53,809 bases of DNA from JAVVXB01 sp036651815 (GCA_036651815.1 JAVVXB010000021.1:1-53809); one strand, 5' to 3'. Positions 25,659 to 34,232 are shown, numbered from the stretch's first letter. The notes: a model not told the origin generated them from the sequence alone. Program-made: numbers and translations.

Positions 25659-26066
25659 ATGAAATTTATCTTTCGCCTGATCGGGATATTGGTAGTCATT
25701 ATGATCCTTATGATGGCGGTACTTTGTTATATGGATACCAAAGGACTGCTCAATGGGAAATTGGAGCGGCTTATCGATGTGCTGCGCCGTCTCGGCAAGG
25801 AGGCATGGACGGAGATTATGCTCTTCATGTCGAACTCCGGCATCGCGGAGGATGCCGCTGGTCTGCTTGACCAAGGCGCTTCGTATCTGCGGGATAGCGT
25901 TACCCCGCACGCGACGGACAAGCCTGGTAGCGACGCTTTCCCAGAGGGATATTTAACGCCCACCCCCGTGCCAACCGCAACGCCCACGGCAGTCGCCACG
26001 GCCACCCCCGTTCCAACGGTCAGCCCGGCACCCGCGCTCACACCATACATTGTCACCATGGGCTGA
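25659..26066 (+). CDS. Small membrane protein with Pro/Thr-rich tail
   Basis: A 135-residue protein I do not recognise. It has one N-terminal transmembrane helix (about 5-25), an amphipathic middle (30-90) and a C-terminal tail of about 40 residues made mainly of Thr, Pro, Val and Ala repeats (TPTPVPTATP). Such tails are common in extracytoplasmic regions of Gram-positive membrane proteins. TTGGAGGA lies 8 bases before the ATG. It is in a gene of its own, with a promoter-like region upstream and a weak terminator behind. Confidence 0.75.
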   Translation: MKFIFRLIGILVVIMILMMAVLCYMDTKGLLNGKLERLIDVLRRLGKEAWTEIMLFMSNSGIAEDAAGLLDQGASYLRDSVTPHATDKPGSDAFPEGYLTPTPVPTATPTAVATATPVPTVSPAPALTPYIVTMG

Positions 26067-26376
26067 TATCAATTCAAAACCGTAGCGCAATGCCACGATG
26101 GCTTTTTTTCTCCTTGACAGAGTTAAAACATCACCGCAGCGTTGCTAACCATCATTTTTAGGGTTGTCAAATCAAGGAATCACTTGCCGCTTTGCGTGTA
26201 TAAAGGGATTTTAAGGGACATGAATTGTTCGTACCCAATGTCTTGACCAATCGCTTCAAACAAACAATAAACACAACCGGAAGTCTGCTAAATTTTCATA
26301 AGCGTCAAACTGCACTAAACAGATCTAATGTTTCAAGTTTACCATCCAGTATCTTATGTGACGTATCTTATAGTGC
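26067..26376. other. Intergenic edge of the AT-rich island
   Basis: A weak terminator-like stem (GCCA/TGGC at 26092-26102 followed by seven T) closes the upstream gene. From about 26.1 kb base composition turns AT-rich. No gene or other motif is seen here. Confidence 0.5.
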
Positions 26377-26809
26377 TTAAAAGTTTAAATCATACATATT
26401 AGCATAGCCATTTTGGAATTCAGGAAGAGATATAACGGTGCCATCCACATCCAAAATAGCATTTCAAACAGACATAATGCGTCCAACACAAGAGTAAAAA
26501 CATTTCAATTCTTCGTCAGATGCGGGTGCTGGAATTCGAAAAGTTCCTTGCTCGGCATTCGTTTGATCCCCCAAAATGTTAAAACTTCTACTTATATACC
26601 GATGAATATATGCTATAAAATTATTTCCATTAAAAGCACCTTGGTCTAAAACATTGGCCATCAAAAATGCCTGCGCTTAAATCGTCTTCCAAAATAACTT
26701 TGCTCGCTAAGTATTTTTTGAAAAGAGCTTTTTGCATGATGGAAACATTAATAGACATATTGTTTACTTCATCATCATGTAAAATTACCTTTTTCCAAAT
26801 ATAACATGC
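26377..26809 (-). pseudogene. Decayed gene of unknown family
   Basis: Reading the - strand, a protein-like sequence runs through two frames: about 45 residues including NNMSINVSIMQKALFKKYLA, then, after a frameshift near 26670, FLMANVLDQGAFNGNNFIAY to CFYSCVGRIMSV. After a TGA at 26464-26466 it continues in frame as NAILDVDGTVISLPEFQ and ends at 26377. It therefore has at least one frameshift and one in-frame stop. I do not recognise the family. It is AT-rich and lies in the island. Confidence 0.55.
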
Positions 26810-26859
26810 TTTTAATTACAAAAAACAATTTCTCATTGATAAAAAATATGTCGAAATAC

Positions 26860-26888
26860 TTGACTTTGTGATGCAAAGAAATTACGAT
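26860..26888 (+). promoter_or_regulatory. Candidate promoter before the DUF7662-like gene
   Basis: TTGACT (26860-26865) and TACGAT (26883-26888), 17-base spacer, 60 bases before the frameshifted gene. Confidence 0.45.
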
Positions 26889-26950
26889 TACCGTATCACA
26901 TCGATTATTTAAGCGATATCAGCAATGTAACGAAAGCAGGAAGTCCAAGC

Positions 26951-27210
26951 ATGCCAAAGGGCGATAAATATATTTCGCTAAAACAGTATTTGATCCACTT
27001 GAATCAACCATCCATCAAATTAACGTTTCAAGAAATAGAAAAATCATACAAGATACATTACCTCCATCCGCTTATAAGCATTCAGCATGGTGGCCAAATA
27101 ATTATGACCATTCGCAGGTGATTGCATGGATAGATGCTGGATATAGAACAAATCAAGTTACTGACACAAAAAAACATAGATATACAGTCTTCTGTAAAAA
27201 GGCATTATAA
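26951..27210 (+). pseudogene. DUF7662-like small protein, broken by a -1 frameshift
   Basis: The first frame reads MPKGDKYISLKQYLIHL and on to FQEIEK, then runs out of register. Shifting back one base at 27043, within the AAAAA run 27039-27043, gives IIQDTLPPSAYKHSAWWPNN, then HSQVIAWIDAGY and a stop at 27208. Joined, this is a complete protein of about 86 residues matching the small family with the LPPSA, WW and SQ-AW--AGY motifs (DUF7662, from memory). AGGAA sits 8 bases before the ATG. A missing A in the A-run explains it; sequencing error, a recent mutation or programmed -1 slippage are all possible. Confidence 0.7.
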
Positions 27211-27260
27211 CACATCTGCCGAATAGTGCGAAACAAAACAAATAAAGGAGGGGCAAGTGA

Positions 27261-28004
27261 ATGAAAAAGGCAATGATAATCCTGTTGGTGGTGGCGCTGC
27301 TAAGTGGGAGCGTCGGGTGCGCATCGGGTGTGAAACAAGAAGAATACGATACATTAAAAAACGAGTGCACAAAAATTCAAGAAGAACTGAAAAAAGCTAA
27401 AGAAAACTGTTCAAATCTGGAAAAAGAACTACAGGAAAAAGGTGATGAACTAAAATCAATAAAAGACGAATATGAAAAGCTAAAGACAGATGCGACTCCA
27501 TTTCTGCAATTATCTGAGACAGAGCAAGCAGCAGAAATAGCGCATGCTGAAGCCCAAAAAATTAAAGCAGAAGAAGAAGCGAGGAAAGCGCAAGCAGCGG
27601 CCGATCTTGAAGCAGAAAAAAAGGCAAAAGCTGAAGCAACGTTGAAAGCGAAGGAAGAAGCCGCAAAACTGGCAGAAGAAAAGAAAGGATACAATACTGG
27701 TATAACATTCCTGAATCTATCTAGGAATCCTGATGATTATGTTGGTAAGAAAGTTAAGTTTTCAGGAAAAGTAGCGCAGGTAATAGAAGGGGGGTCTACC
27801 AACGCTGCCCGTATGTCAACAAGAGGCAGATATGACGATGTGATCTATATTGAATACAAAACAGACCTGATTGCGCAGCGCCTTATTGACGATGATATTG
27901 TTACAATCTGTGGCGTTGCTGATGGTTTGTACACATATACAACAATTATGGGAGGAACTGTTACTCTCCCACGGATTATTGTAGTTAAAATGGAAATCAA
28001 ATAG
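27261..28004 (+). CDS. Coiled-coil lipoprotein with C-terminal OB-like domain
   Basis: A 247-residue predicted lipoprotein. The signal peptide ends at lipobox SVGC (about residue 20). Residues 28-70 and 85-145 form long charged helices rich in Lys, Glu and Ala, a coiled coil. The C-terminal 100 residues (NLSRNPDDYVGKKVKFSGKV, then DDIVTICGVADG) resemble the small beta-barrel domain of Firmicutes and prophage proteins often labelled 'toxin regulator'. AAAGGAGGGG precedes the ATG. Its codons are much richer in A/T than the flanking genes, which suggests transfer. Confidence 0.8.
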   Translation: MKKAMIILLVVALLSGSVGCASGVKQEEYDTLKNECTKIQEELKKAKENCSNLEKELQEKGDELKSIKDEYEKLKTDATPFLQLSETEQAAEIAHAEAQKIKAEEEARKAQAAADLEAEKKAKAEATLKAKEEAAKLAEEKKGYNTGITFLNLSRNPDDYVGKKVKFSGKVAQVIEGGSTNAARMSTRGRYDDVIYIEYKTDLIAQRLIDDDIVTICGVADGLYTYTTIMGGTVTLPRIIVVKMEIK

Positions 28005-28067
28005 CTTTATAAAGTATCGAGCGCCCTACCTGAGGTAACCGACTAACAGGGAGGGCTTACAACACTG

Positions 28068-28090
28068 GGGCGGAGAAATTCGCCCTTTTT
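28068..28090 (+). terminator. Terminator after the coiled-coil lipoprotein
   Basis: GGGCGGA-GAAA-TTCGCCC, a 7-pair stem with a GAAA tetraloop, followed by TTTTT. Confidence 0.88.
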
Positions 28091-28129
28091 CTTTTTGCCC
28101 ATAAAAGTGGACTGCAAAGTGGGTATTTG

Positions 28130-28170
28130 GAAAAAGAAAAGACCCAATTCCTAGAGAATCAGGTCTTTTC
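28130..28170 (-). terminator. Terminator of tRNA-Leu
   Basis: GAAAAGACC and GGTCTTTTC arms (28136-28144, 28162-28170) enclose a 17-base loop; on the - strand TTTTTCC follows. It lies 4 bases past the tRNA 3' end. Confidence 0.75.
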
Positions 28171-28173
28171 CTA

Positions 28174-28256
28174 TGGTGCGGCAAATGGGACTTGAACCCA
28201 TACGCTTGCGCACACGCCCCTCAAACGTGCCTGTCTGCCAATTCCAGCACTGCCGC
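28174..28256 (-). tRNA. tRNA-Leu (GAG)
   Basis: An 83-base tRNA with CCA encoded. The acceptor stem is GCGGCAG/TTGCCGC, the D-arm contains GGAATTGGCAGAC, the anticodon loop is TTGAGGG (anticodon GAG), a long variable arm marks class II, and the T-arm is ATGGG-TTCAAGT-CCCAT. Its 3' end faces the AT-rich island. Confidence 0.95.
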
Positions 28257-28356
28257 ACACCTAAGTATTGTAACCGCACGCCTAAACAATGTCAATTCTT
28301 TTTGTAAAAAATTACGTGTGTAAATTTGATACGTTCTGTAGAAAGCTATTGTTATC

Positions 28357-29697
28357 ATGAAACGAATTGTATTTGCAACAAGCTTAATATTGATGGTTGC
28401 GCTGACTGCCTGCCATGCACAGAAACCAAATGATGATGATCGTCTCAAAAAGAGCATTGTCATCGACGGAATCAACGTGTCCTCCATGACCGTTGGCGAG
28501 GCCCGCCAGAGCTTATTTAAGGCTGCCAACAATCGCCTGATGAACACAGTGATCACATTGATGCTGCCTGCCGGTTCGACGACTTTTACCGCAGCTTGTC
28601 TCGCGGCCGATTTGGATACCGAGACATCGCTCATCCAAGCAGCAAAGCTGGGCGTAAGAGGCGGCACACGCAGCATTCAATCTACAATCACCATCGATAT
28701 GGAAGACTTGTCATCCATTCTTTCGACTTACATTCAAGAAAATGAATCGCAGCCGATGGATGCTTCCGTTGCAGTTGATCGATCCTTGGCTGTTCCTGTA
28801 AGCTATCAGGCCGAACAAGCCGGAATTGATATTGATGAAAACGCGCTGATGGAGCAAGTAAAGGCTGCGATCTACCGTTGTACAGATTGCGTAATTGAGG
28901 TTCCGTACACGCAAATTTCTCCGGTCGTTACGGTTGCTTCCATTCGCAGCAAACAATCGCTGCTTGCGCAGTATACAACATCGTTCGAATCCGCGCCGTA
29001 CAACGCGAAAAACCGCGTGTTTAACATACAAAAGGCGGCGGACGCCATCAATGGAATCGAACTTGAAGATGGGGAAACATTTGACTGCAATGCCATTCTT
29101 GGCGACCGAACCGTCGAAAATGGATGGAAGGAAGCAGCTGGCATTCGAAATGGGCGCTATGAGAGCGAATCTGGCGGCGGCGTCTGCCAAGTATCCAGCA
29201 CGTTATTCAACGCAGTCATGATGGCTGATCTAAAAATAACGGAGCGTCATCCGCATAGCTGGCCGATGGGGTACGTAGAAATCGGGCGTGATGCAACCAT
29301 CAGCACAGGCGGGAAAAACTTTTGCTTTGTCAACAACAGTGGCGCGCCCGTATCGCTGTTTATGTATGTCGATAACGAAAGTCAATCTGTTACCGCTTCA
29401 ATTTACGGGAGACCGCTCCCTGGCGGGCAATACATCGATATCGTCTCGGAAAAAACCGGCACGCTCGAAACGGCTGGAGAGCAGATTATGCTGGATGAAA
29501 GCCTTCCGTTTAATACCCGCAATATTGAGCGGGAGGCGCGGGACGGCAAAACAGCCGTCACCTATAAGGAGTATCGCAGCAATGATGGCCAACTGCTTCG
29601 ACGGGAAATTATCTATCGGGATACCTACCGTCCAATCGATGGATTGACCTACGTATCAACCGATATATTTTATGCCGATACCAGTATAAAACCATAA
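28357..29697 (+). CDS. VanW-family lipoprotein
   Basis: A 446-residue exported protein. The signal peptide ends at LTAC (residues 16-19), so it is a lipoprotein. A peptidoglycan-binding-like domain (PG_binding_4 type, about 40-190) is followed by the VanW domain (about 230-360; GETFDCNAILGDRT, ESGGGVCQVSSTLFNA, RHPHSWPMGY) and a beta-rich tail. VanW proteins occur in vancomycin-resistance and cell-wall contexts, with unknown activity; here no van genes are near. The ATG has only a weak ribosome site (GAAAG, 11 bases). Confidence 0.88.
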   Translation: MKRIVFATSLILMVALTACHAQKPNDDDRLKKSIVIDGINVSSMTVGEARQSLFKAANNRLMNTVITLMLPAGSTTFTAACLAADLDTETSLIQAAKLGVRGGTRSIQSTITIDMEDLSSILSTYIQENESQPMDASVAVDRSLAVPVSYQAEQAGIDIDENALMEQVKAAIYRCTDCVIEVPYTQISPVVTVASIRSKQSLLAQYTTSFESAPYNAKNRVFNIQKAADAINGIELEDGETFDCNAILGDRTVENGWKEAAGIRNGRYESESGGGVCQVSSTLFNAVMMADLKITERHPHSWPMGYVEIGRDATISTGGKNFCFVNNSGAPVSLFMYVDNESQSVTASIYGRPLPGGQYIDIVSEKTGTLETAGEQIMLDESLPFNTRNIEREARDGKTAVTYKEYRSNDGQLLRREIIYRDTYRPIDGLTYVSTDIFYADTSIKP

Positions 29698-29709
29698 CAC
29701 AACATAACA

Positions 29710-29742
29710 AAAAGCCCGAAAACGTACTGTTTTCGGGCTTTT
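29710..29742. terminator. Bidirectional terminator between vanW gene and tRNA-Asn
   Basis: Perfect 14-base arms (29710-29723, 29729-29742) around a 5-base loop, GC-rich in the middle with A on one side and T on the other. It can end transcription of the VanW gene (+) and of tRNA-Asn (-). Confidence 0.9.
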
Positions 29743-29744
29743 CT

Positions 29745-29820
29745 TGGCTCCCCCTGTTGGACTCGAACCAACGACATTGCGGTTAACAGCCGCACGCTCT
29801 ACCAACTGAGCTAAGGAGGA
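29745..29820 (-). tRNA. tRNA-Asn (GTT)
   Basis: A 76-base tRNA with CCA encoded. The acceptor stem TCCTCCT pairs with AGGGGGA, the D-arm is AGCTCAGTTGGTAGAGC, the anticodon loop CTGTTAA gives anticodon GTT, and the T-arm is GTTGGTTCGAGTCCAAC. Confidence 0.95.
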
Positions 29821-30028
29821 TCGCTATGCGAATTTTTAATGCAACACCCTCAGTTTTTTCACTGCGAATCGATAACACTGTCTTGTCGATCACAGTAAGA
29901 AAGCTAACTGACTCTGTGATTTTACACGAATGCAAGGCGCGTTGCAATGAACAAGAGCGGAGATTATTCGAAGATATCTTCCAAATACTCGCTAAATCTA
30001 ATCCATGCACGATATTACTTGACTTTGA

Positions 30029-30057
30029 TTGACCTTTTTGGCGGTGTTCTCTATAAT
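30029..30057 (+). promoter_or_regulatory. Strong promoter abutting the start codon of the PH-like gene
   Basis: TTGACC (30029-30034) and a perfect TATAAT (30052-30057), 17-base spacer. The ATG is at 30064, just 6 bases behind the -10 box, so transcription should begin at or next to the start codon. Confidence 0.75.
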
Positions 30058-30063
30058 GAAACT

Positions 30064-30582
30064 ATGGAAGAAGTATATGTTGAAGATTTTATTTGTTCGG
30101 AAAAAATTGCGCCTAAGCGGAAGTTTATCCGTTCAGATGGTGCGTTGTATGCGGTGCTGCTCATTGCTGTTATCGGGATTATTGTCGCTGGCAATACGCT
30201 GAGTGTCGTATGGATGTTACCGCGGTTTTATGTGCAGCTTACGCTGTATATCATTTTGCTTGGCATGGGATACCTAGTATATCGGTTTTGTTTGGTGATC
30301 TATGGGTACACGTTGACAAACCGTATGCTGGTGGTGGATCGTATCATCGGGAAAAAAGTTCGTAGCGATGAAAATGTGCATCTAAGTGATATTGTATCCA
30401 TACGTCCGCTGGAAAAAGCGGACGGAGAACTTGGGAAATGCCGCGCGTTGTACCTTGGTCGCAGGAGAGAGGCGCTTGCGGTGACGGTATGCACGCGTGG
30501 CAGACGGTATACCATATTGATAAGCCCGTCTGAGGCGTTTGCCGGAAAGTTGATCAAGCAATGGAAGATCGAAAGAAAATAG
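30064..30582 (+). CDS. Membrane protein with PH-like domain
   Basis: A 172-residue protein. Residues 25-85 form two transmembrane helices, followed by a beta-rich domain (YGYTLTNRMLVVDRIIGKKV, DIVSIRPL) resembling bacterial PH-like (bPH2) domains. Its function is not known. The start at 30064 is supported by an abutting strong promoter and lack of a ribosome site, so the message appears leaderless; a frame start at 29947 would lie upstream of the promoter. It overlaps the next gene by 22 bases. Confidence 0.75.
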   Translation: MEEVYVEDFICSEKIAPKRKFIRSDGALYAVLLIAVIGIIVAGNTLSVVWMLPRFYVQLTLYIILLGMGYLVYRFCLVIYGYTLTNRMLVVDRIIGKKVRSDENVHLSDIVSIRPLEKADGELGKCRALYLGRRREALAVTVCTRGRRYTILISPSEAFAGKLIKQWKIERK

Positions 30583-31982
30583 AAGGGCGAACCTTACCGG
30601 AAGCCCTAGGTGCATATGCCCGAAAAAATGCGGCGCGGTTTCATATGCCGGGACACAAGGGTAGGGGGATGTCCGGCTTCTGGCGCAGCGATCTGATCGA
30701 GTGGGACGTGACTGAGTTGTCGAATACCGATAATCTGCATCACCCCACGCAGGCCATTGCTTGCGCACAGAATCATATGGCGGTGACCTATGGCGCGAAA
30801 GCTTCGTATTTTGTGGTCAATGGCTCGACGGCCGCAGTACAAGCCATGATTTTGTCACTTTCATCGGATGATAGGCTACTGCTCTCACGGGATGCACATA
30901 AATCAGCTGCTGCGGGTGTAGTACTCAGCGGCATCGCCATCGATTACCTTTTTCCGGATTATAACGATTCCCTTGAGTTATATGGATTTATCACCCCGGA
31001 AGCGTTGGATAGCGCATTGACTGAAACTGGCGCAACGGCAGTGCTCATCACAAGCCCGAATTATTATGGCTTGTGTGCGGATATTCCAGCGCTTTCTAAA
31101 ATTGCTCATGCCCATGATGCGCTGCTACTTGTTGATGGTGCACATGGCGCACATTTTCCGTTTTCAGAGTCGTTGCCAACGGGTCTTTCCGGATACGCCG
31201 ATCTATGGGCACATTCCCAGCACAAAACAATGGATGCGCTCACACAGGCGGCAAGTCTGCACCTTGGCGAGTGCCGTATTTCGCCAGAGCAGGTGCAGCG
31301 TGTACTGACCCTACTGGAGACTTCAAGCCCTTCTTATCTCTTGATGACATCGCTGGACTGGTCCGTTTATATGGGCACGCGGCAGGATTGGACGGGACAG
31401 GTGCGGCGTATGAATGCGCTGCGCAAACGCATTTGTGAAATCGACGGGATGGCGCTGCTGCCGGATTGGATTGGCGCAGGGGTTGCGGAAAGAGACAGCA
31501 CGCGGCTCGTCATTGATGTAACCGGGCGTGGCTTAACAGGATTTACGGCAGCGGCGTTGCTGGAAAAACAGAATATTTTCATTGAAATGGCGGATGCGCG
31601 TCGACTTGTACTAATTACTTCACCGGAGGACGATCCGGTTTGGTACAATCAACTGCTGGAAGCCTTGGACGAACTGCCCAGGCACCGTGCTTTGCCTAGA
31701 ACCGCTGCGGAGATTCGTAGGAAGCATGAGATCTTGTCTGACATGCCCACGCGGCGGTTGTCTCCACGGGAAGCGGTTCTGCATAAGCTTGCATATGTGC
31801 CGATTGGTCAGGCGGCTGGACGGGTTGTAGGTGAATCCATCGGCGCGTACCCACCCGGAATTTCACTTGTTATGCCGGGGGAGGAACTGACGGAACGGAT
31901 GATTCAATATCTGCTAGAAGAGGAACGTGTCGGCGCAACCTTGTTTGGTGTGCGCAACGGTGGCGTTTTTGTGGTAGATTAA
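30561..31982 (+). CDS. PLP-dependent Orn/Lys/Arg decarboxylase (YaaO-like)
   Basis: A 473-residue fold-type I PLP enzyme of the Orn/Lys/Arg decarboxylase family, like Bacillus YaaO/SpeA. HMPGHKGRG near residue 28 and the PLP lysine in HSQHKTMDALTQ (Lys-222) are typical, as is the C-terminal GESIGAYPPGI. It most likely decarboxylates lysine or arginine for polyamine synthesis. The gene order yaaO-holB-ricT matches the Bacillus region apart from the missing tmk, yaaQ and yaaR. It starts inside the upstream gene, so is co-expressed. Confidence 0.9.
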   Translation: MEDRKKIEGRTLPEALGAYARKNAARFHMPGHKGRGMSGFWRSDLIEWDVTELSNTDNLHHPTQAIACAQNHMAVTYGAKASYFVVNGSTAAVQAMILSLSSDDRLLLSRDAHKSAAAGVVLSGIAIDYLFPDYNDSLELYGFITPEALDSALTETGATAVLITSPNYYGLCADIPALSKIAHAHDALLLVDGAHGAHFPFSESLPTGLSGYADLWAHSQHKTMDALTQAASLHLGECRISPEQVQRVLTLLETSSPSYLLMTSLDWSVYMGTRQDWTGQVRRMNALRKRICEIDGMALLPDWIGAGVAERDSTRLVIDVTGRGLTGFTAAALLEKQNIFIEMADARRLVLITSPEDDPVWYNQLLEALDELPRHRALPRTAAEIRRKHEILSDMPTRRLSPREAVLHKLAYVPIGQAAGRVVGESIGAYPPGISLVMPGEELTERMIQYLLEEERVGATLFGVRNGGVFVVD

Positions 31983-31987
31983 AAACA

Positions 31988-32935
31988 ATGGACGAAAAAT
32001 TGCTCAACTGTATCAAAAACGAGCGTATCCCACACGCAATTCTAATCTCCGGCCCGTCCGGCAGCGGAAAGACCGTGTTGGCGCGGCGTGCTGCCGCATG
32101 GTTCTGCCTTGGTGCGGATACGCCGGAATTGCTGTCAGGCTGTCCAAATTACGCGGAGCTGTCCGGTATGAACGTAGGTGTTAAGCAGGTGCGTGAATGG
32201 ACAGCGTCTACGGGCATGCAGGGATTTAACGGCGGAAGGCGCGCTTACTGCATCACTGATGCGCATCGAATGAGCGCGCAATCGCAAAACGCGTTGCTGA
32301 AAACTTTAGAGGAACCACCTTATAACACCTTGATGCTGCTTACGGGTAGCGAGGTTGGTTTACTGCCAACAGTGCGTTCCCGCTGCATGATCGAACGTGT
32401 CGGCGCACGGCCATTACAACAGATACAGGATGGCTTGATGGCTGAAGGCGTTGACGAAGCAACGGCGGCGTTGTGCGCACAACTGTCCGATGGCATTTTC
32501 GGCCGGGCGCGGCAACTGGCAGATCCGGAGGGGATGGCGCTGCGTAGGCAGGCGCTGGATTTACTGGACATGGCGCTGTCGGGAGATTCGCCTTTTGCGC
32601 AGACTACCGCGCTGATTGAACGAACCGGAGGCGGAGACGGCAGCGACGGCAAAAAATCAAAATCGGATCCGGAACGGGTACGTATATTGTTGGAGCTTTG
32701 GGAAGGCATGCTGCGCGATGCTCTGATGCTGTGGATACACGGTTCATCGACACAGAATATCGATCGCCAACAGTTGGCGGAAAAGATTGCAGAGCGCTTT
32801 ACAGGAAAGCAGATTCAGAGTATCATTAAAATGTTTGAAATTGCCCAGCAAAGGCTGCAAGCGGGCGCAAATCCACAGTTTACATTGGATGTCGTGTTGG
32901 CAAAGCTACCGCCAATGGCAAACAAAAACCAGTAA
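31988..32935 (+). CDS. holB: DNA polymerase III delta' subunit
   Basis: The clamp-loader delta' subunit. The 315-residue AAA+ protein has Walker A GPSGSGKT (22-29), TDAHRMSAQSQNALLKTLEEPP and the SRC sensor motif in TVRSRCM. Only two of the four zinc cysteines are present (in WFCLG and SGCPNY). There is a Gly/Ser/Asp/Lys insertion near residue 215. The ribosome site is weak, and the gene starts 5 bases behind yaaO, suggesting coupling. Confidence 0.92.
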   Translation: MDEKLLNCIKNERIPHAILISGPSGSGKTVLARRAAAWFCLGADTPELLSGCPNYAELSGMNVGVKQVREWTASTGMQGFNGGRRAYCITDAHRMSAQSQNALLKTLEEPPYNTLMLLTGSEVGLLPTVRSRCMIERVGARPLQQIQDGLMAEGVDEATAALCAQLSDGIFGRARQLADPEGMALRRQALDLLDMALSGDSPFAQTTALIERTGGGDGSDGKKSKSDPERVRILLELWEGMLRDALMLWIHGSSTQNIDRQQLAEKIAERFTGKQIQSIIKMFEIAQQRLQAGANPQFTLDVVLAKLPPMANKNQ

Positions 32936-32984
32936 GCCCATCCCGTCCATTTTGAACGGAAAGCTATCAATAAAGGAGAATCCC

Positions 32985-34223
32985 ATGACAAAAGTGATTG
33001 GCGTACGATTCCAAACCAGCGGACGCATCTACTATTTTGATCCCGTGGAGTTTGATATACAGGAGGGGAATGGCGTTATTGTTGAGACTGCACGCGGGCA
33101 GGAATACGGAGATGTCATTCAGGGCATTACTGAGGTGGAGGATACGATGATCGTTTCCCCACTCAAACCTGTCATTCGACTTGCTACGGAGCAGGACACC
33201 AACTCCCGTGCCCAAAACACAGGCAAGGAAGAGGAAGCTTTCACAATCTGTCAAAAGAAAATTGAGCAGCATGGGCTGGATATGAAGCTTGTAAACGTGG
33301 AATATTCCTTCAATGGCAGCAAGGTTGTGTTTTATTTTACGGCGGATGAACGCGTTGATTTTCGTGAATTGGTTAAAGATCTTGCTTCCCAATTCCGCAC
33401 GCGTATTGAGTTAAGGCAGATTGGCGTGCGAGACGAGGCCAAGATGCTTGGTGGGCTGGGTTCCTGTGGACGGCCCGTCTGCTGCAAAGTTTTTTTGGAT
33501 GAATTTCGACCTGTGTCCATTAAGATGGCGAAAGAACAGAATTTGTCGCTGAGCCCTACAAAGATTTCCGGTCTATGCGGCCGCCTGATGTGTTGCTTGC
33601 AATATGAACAGGCTGGCTATGAGGAAATGAAGAAGAAAATGCCGCGTACCAACCGGGAGGTGCTCACGCCCGATGGCCCCGGCTTTGCGCTTGAAAACAA
33701 TGTGATCACAGAGAAGACCAGGGTGCGGCTGGTGCTGCTGGATGGTTCGATCGATGTACGCGACTATCACTATTCTCTCATCGGCAAGCCAGGCGAACCG
33801 TTGCCGGAAGCGCTGATTGCCGCACAGGCGGAAGCTGCGGCGGCACGTACGGCGCAGCAGGTTGAGAACGCACAGTCACATACGCAGAGTGCTCAACCAA
33901 ACGGGGAGCAGGAGACGGATAAGGCCGATGCGAATAAGCCGCGCCATCACCGCGGTGGCAAGGGCCGTGGGAATAACCGGCCACAGGGGCAGGAGGATCG
34001 TCAGCAAGGTGGACAAGCACAGCCCGCTCAACGTGCGGATGGCGTTCAGAACGGCCTGCCAGCCCGCCAGATGCAAGGCACGCAATTGGCAAAACAAAAG
34101 CCTGTCGACCCGCCGGAAAAATCGGTGTCAAACGGCGAGGAAACGCAAACGCCAAATTATCGGCGTAGGCGCCGCAGCGCTGCAAATCATCCTAAACCTG
34201 AGCGTATGTCCAAACCGGAATAA
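32985..34223 (+). CDS. ricT: PSP1-domain regulator RicT (YaaT) with long basic tail
   Basis: RicT with RicA and RicF forms a complex that steers RNase Y and competence, sporulation and biofilm in Bacillus. Residues 1-275 match the PSP1-type protein: VIGVRFQTSGRIYYF, the cysteine motif GGLGSCGRPVCC and CGRLMCCLQYE, which bind an Fe-S cluster in Bacillus. Residues 285-412 are an extension rich in Gln, Asn, Arg and Gly (HHRGGKGRGNNR, YRRRRRSA), absent from Bacillus YaaT and likely disordered and RNA-binding. AAAGGAG lies 8 bases before the ATG. Confidence 0.92.
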   Translation: MTKVIGVRFQTSGRIYYFDPVEFDIQEGNGVIVETARGQEYGDVIQGITEVEDTMIVSPLKPVIRLATEQDTNSRAQNTGKEEEAFTICQKKIEQHGLDMKLVNVEYSFNGSKVVFYFTADERVDFRELVKDLASQFRTRIELRQIGVRDEAKMLGGLGSCGRPVCCKVFLDEFRPVSIKMAKEQNLSLSPTKISGLCGRLMCCLQYEQAGYEEMKKKMPRTNREVLTPDGPGFALENNVITEKTRVRLVLLDGSIDVRDYHYSLIGKPGEPLPEALIAAQAEAAAARTAQQVENAQSHTQSAQPNGEQETDKADANKPRHHRGGKGRGNNRPQGQEDRQQGGQAQPAQRADGVQNGLPARQMQGTQLAKQKPVDPPEKSVSNGEETQTPNYRRRRRSAANHPKPERMSKPE

Positions 34224-34232
34224 CAAAGCCGG

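Noticed and set aside
29826..30032. A 68-codon + strand frame right after tRNA-Asn, with an AAGGAGGA site
   Set aside because: The apparent ribosome site is the complement of the tRNA acceptor stem, the protein has no recognisable features, and the strong promoter of the next gene lies inside its end.
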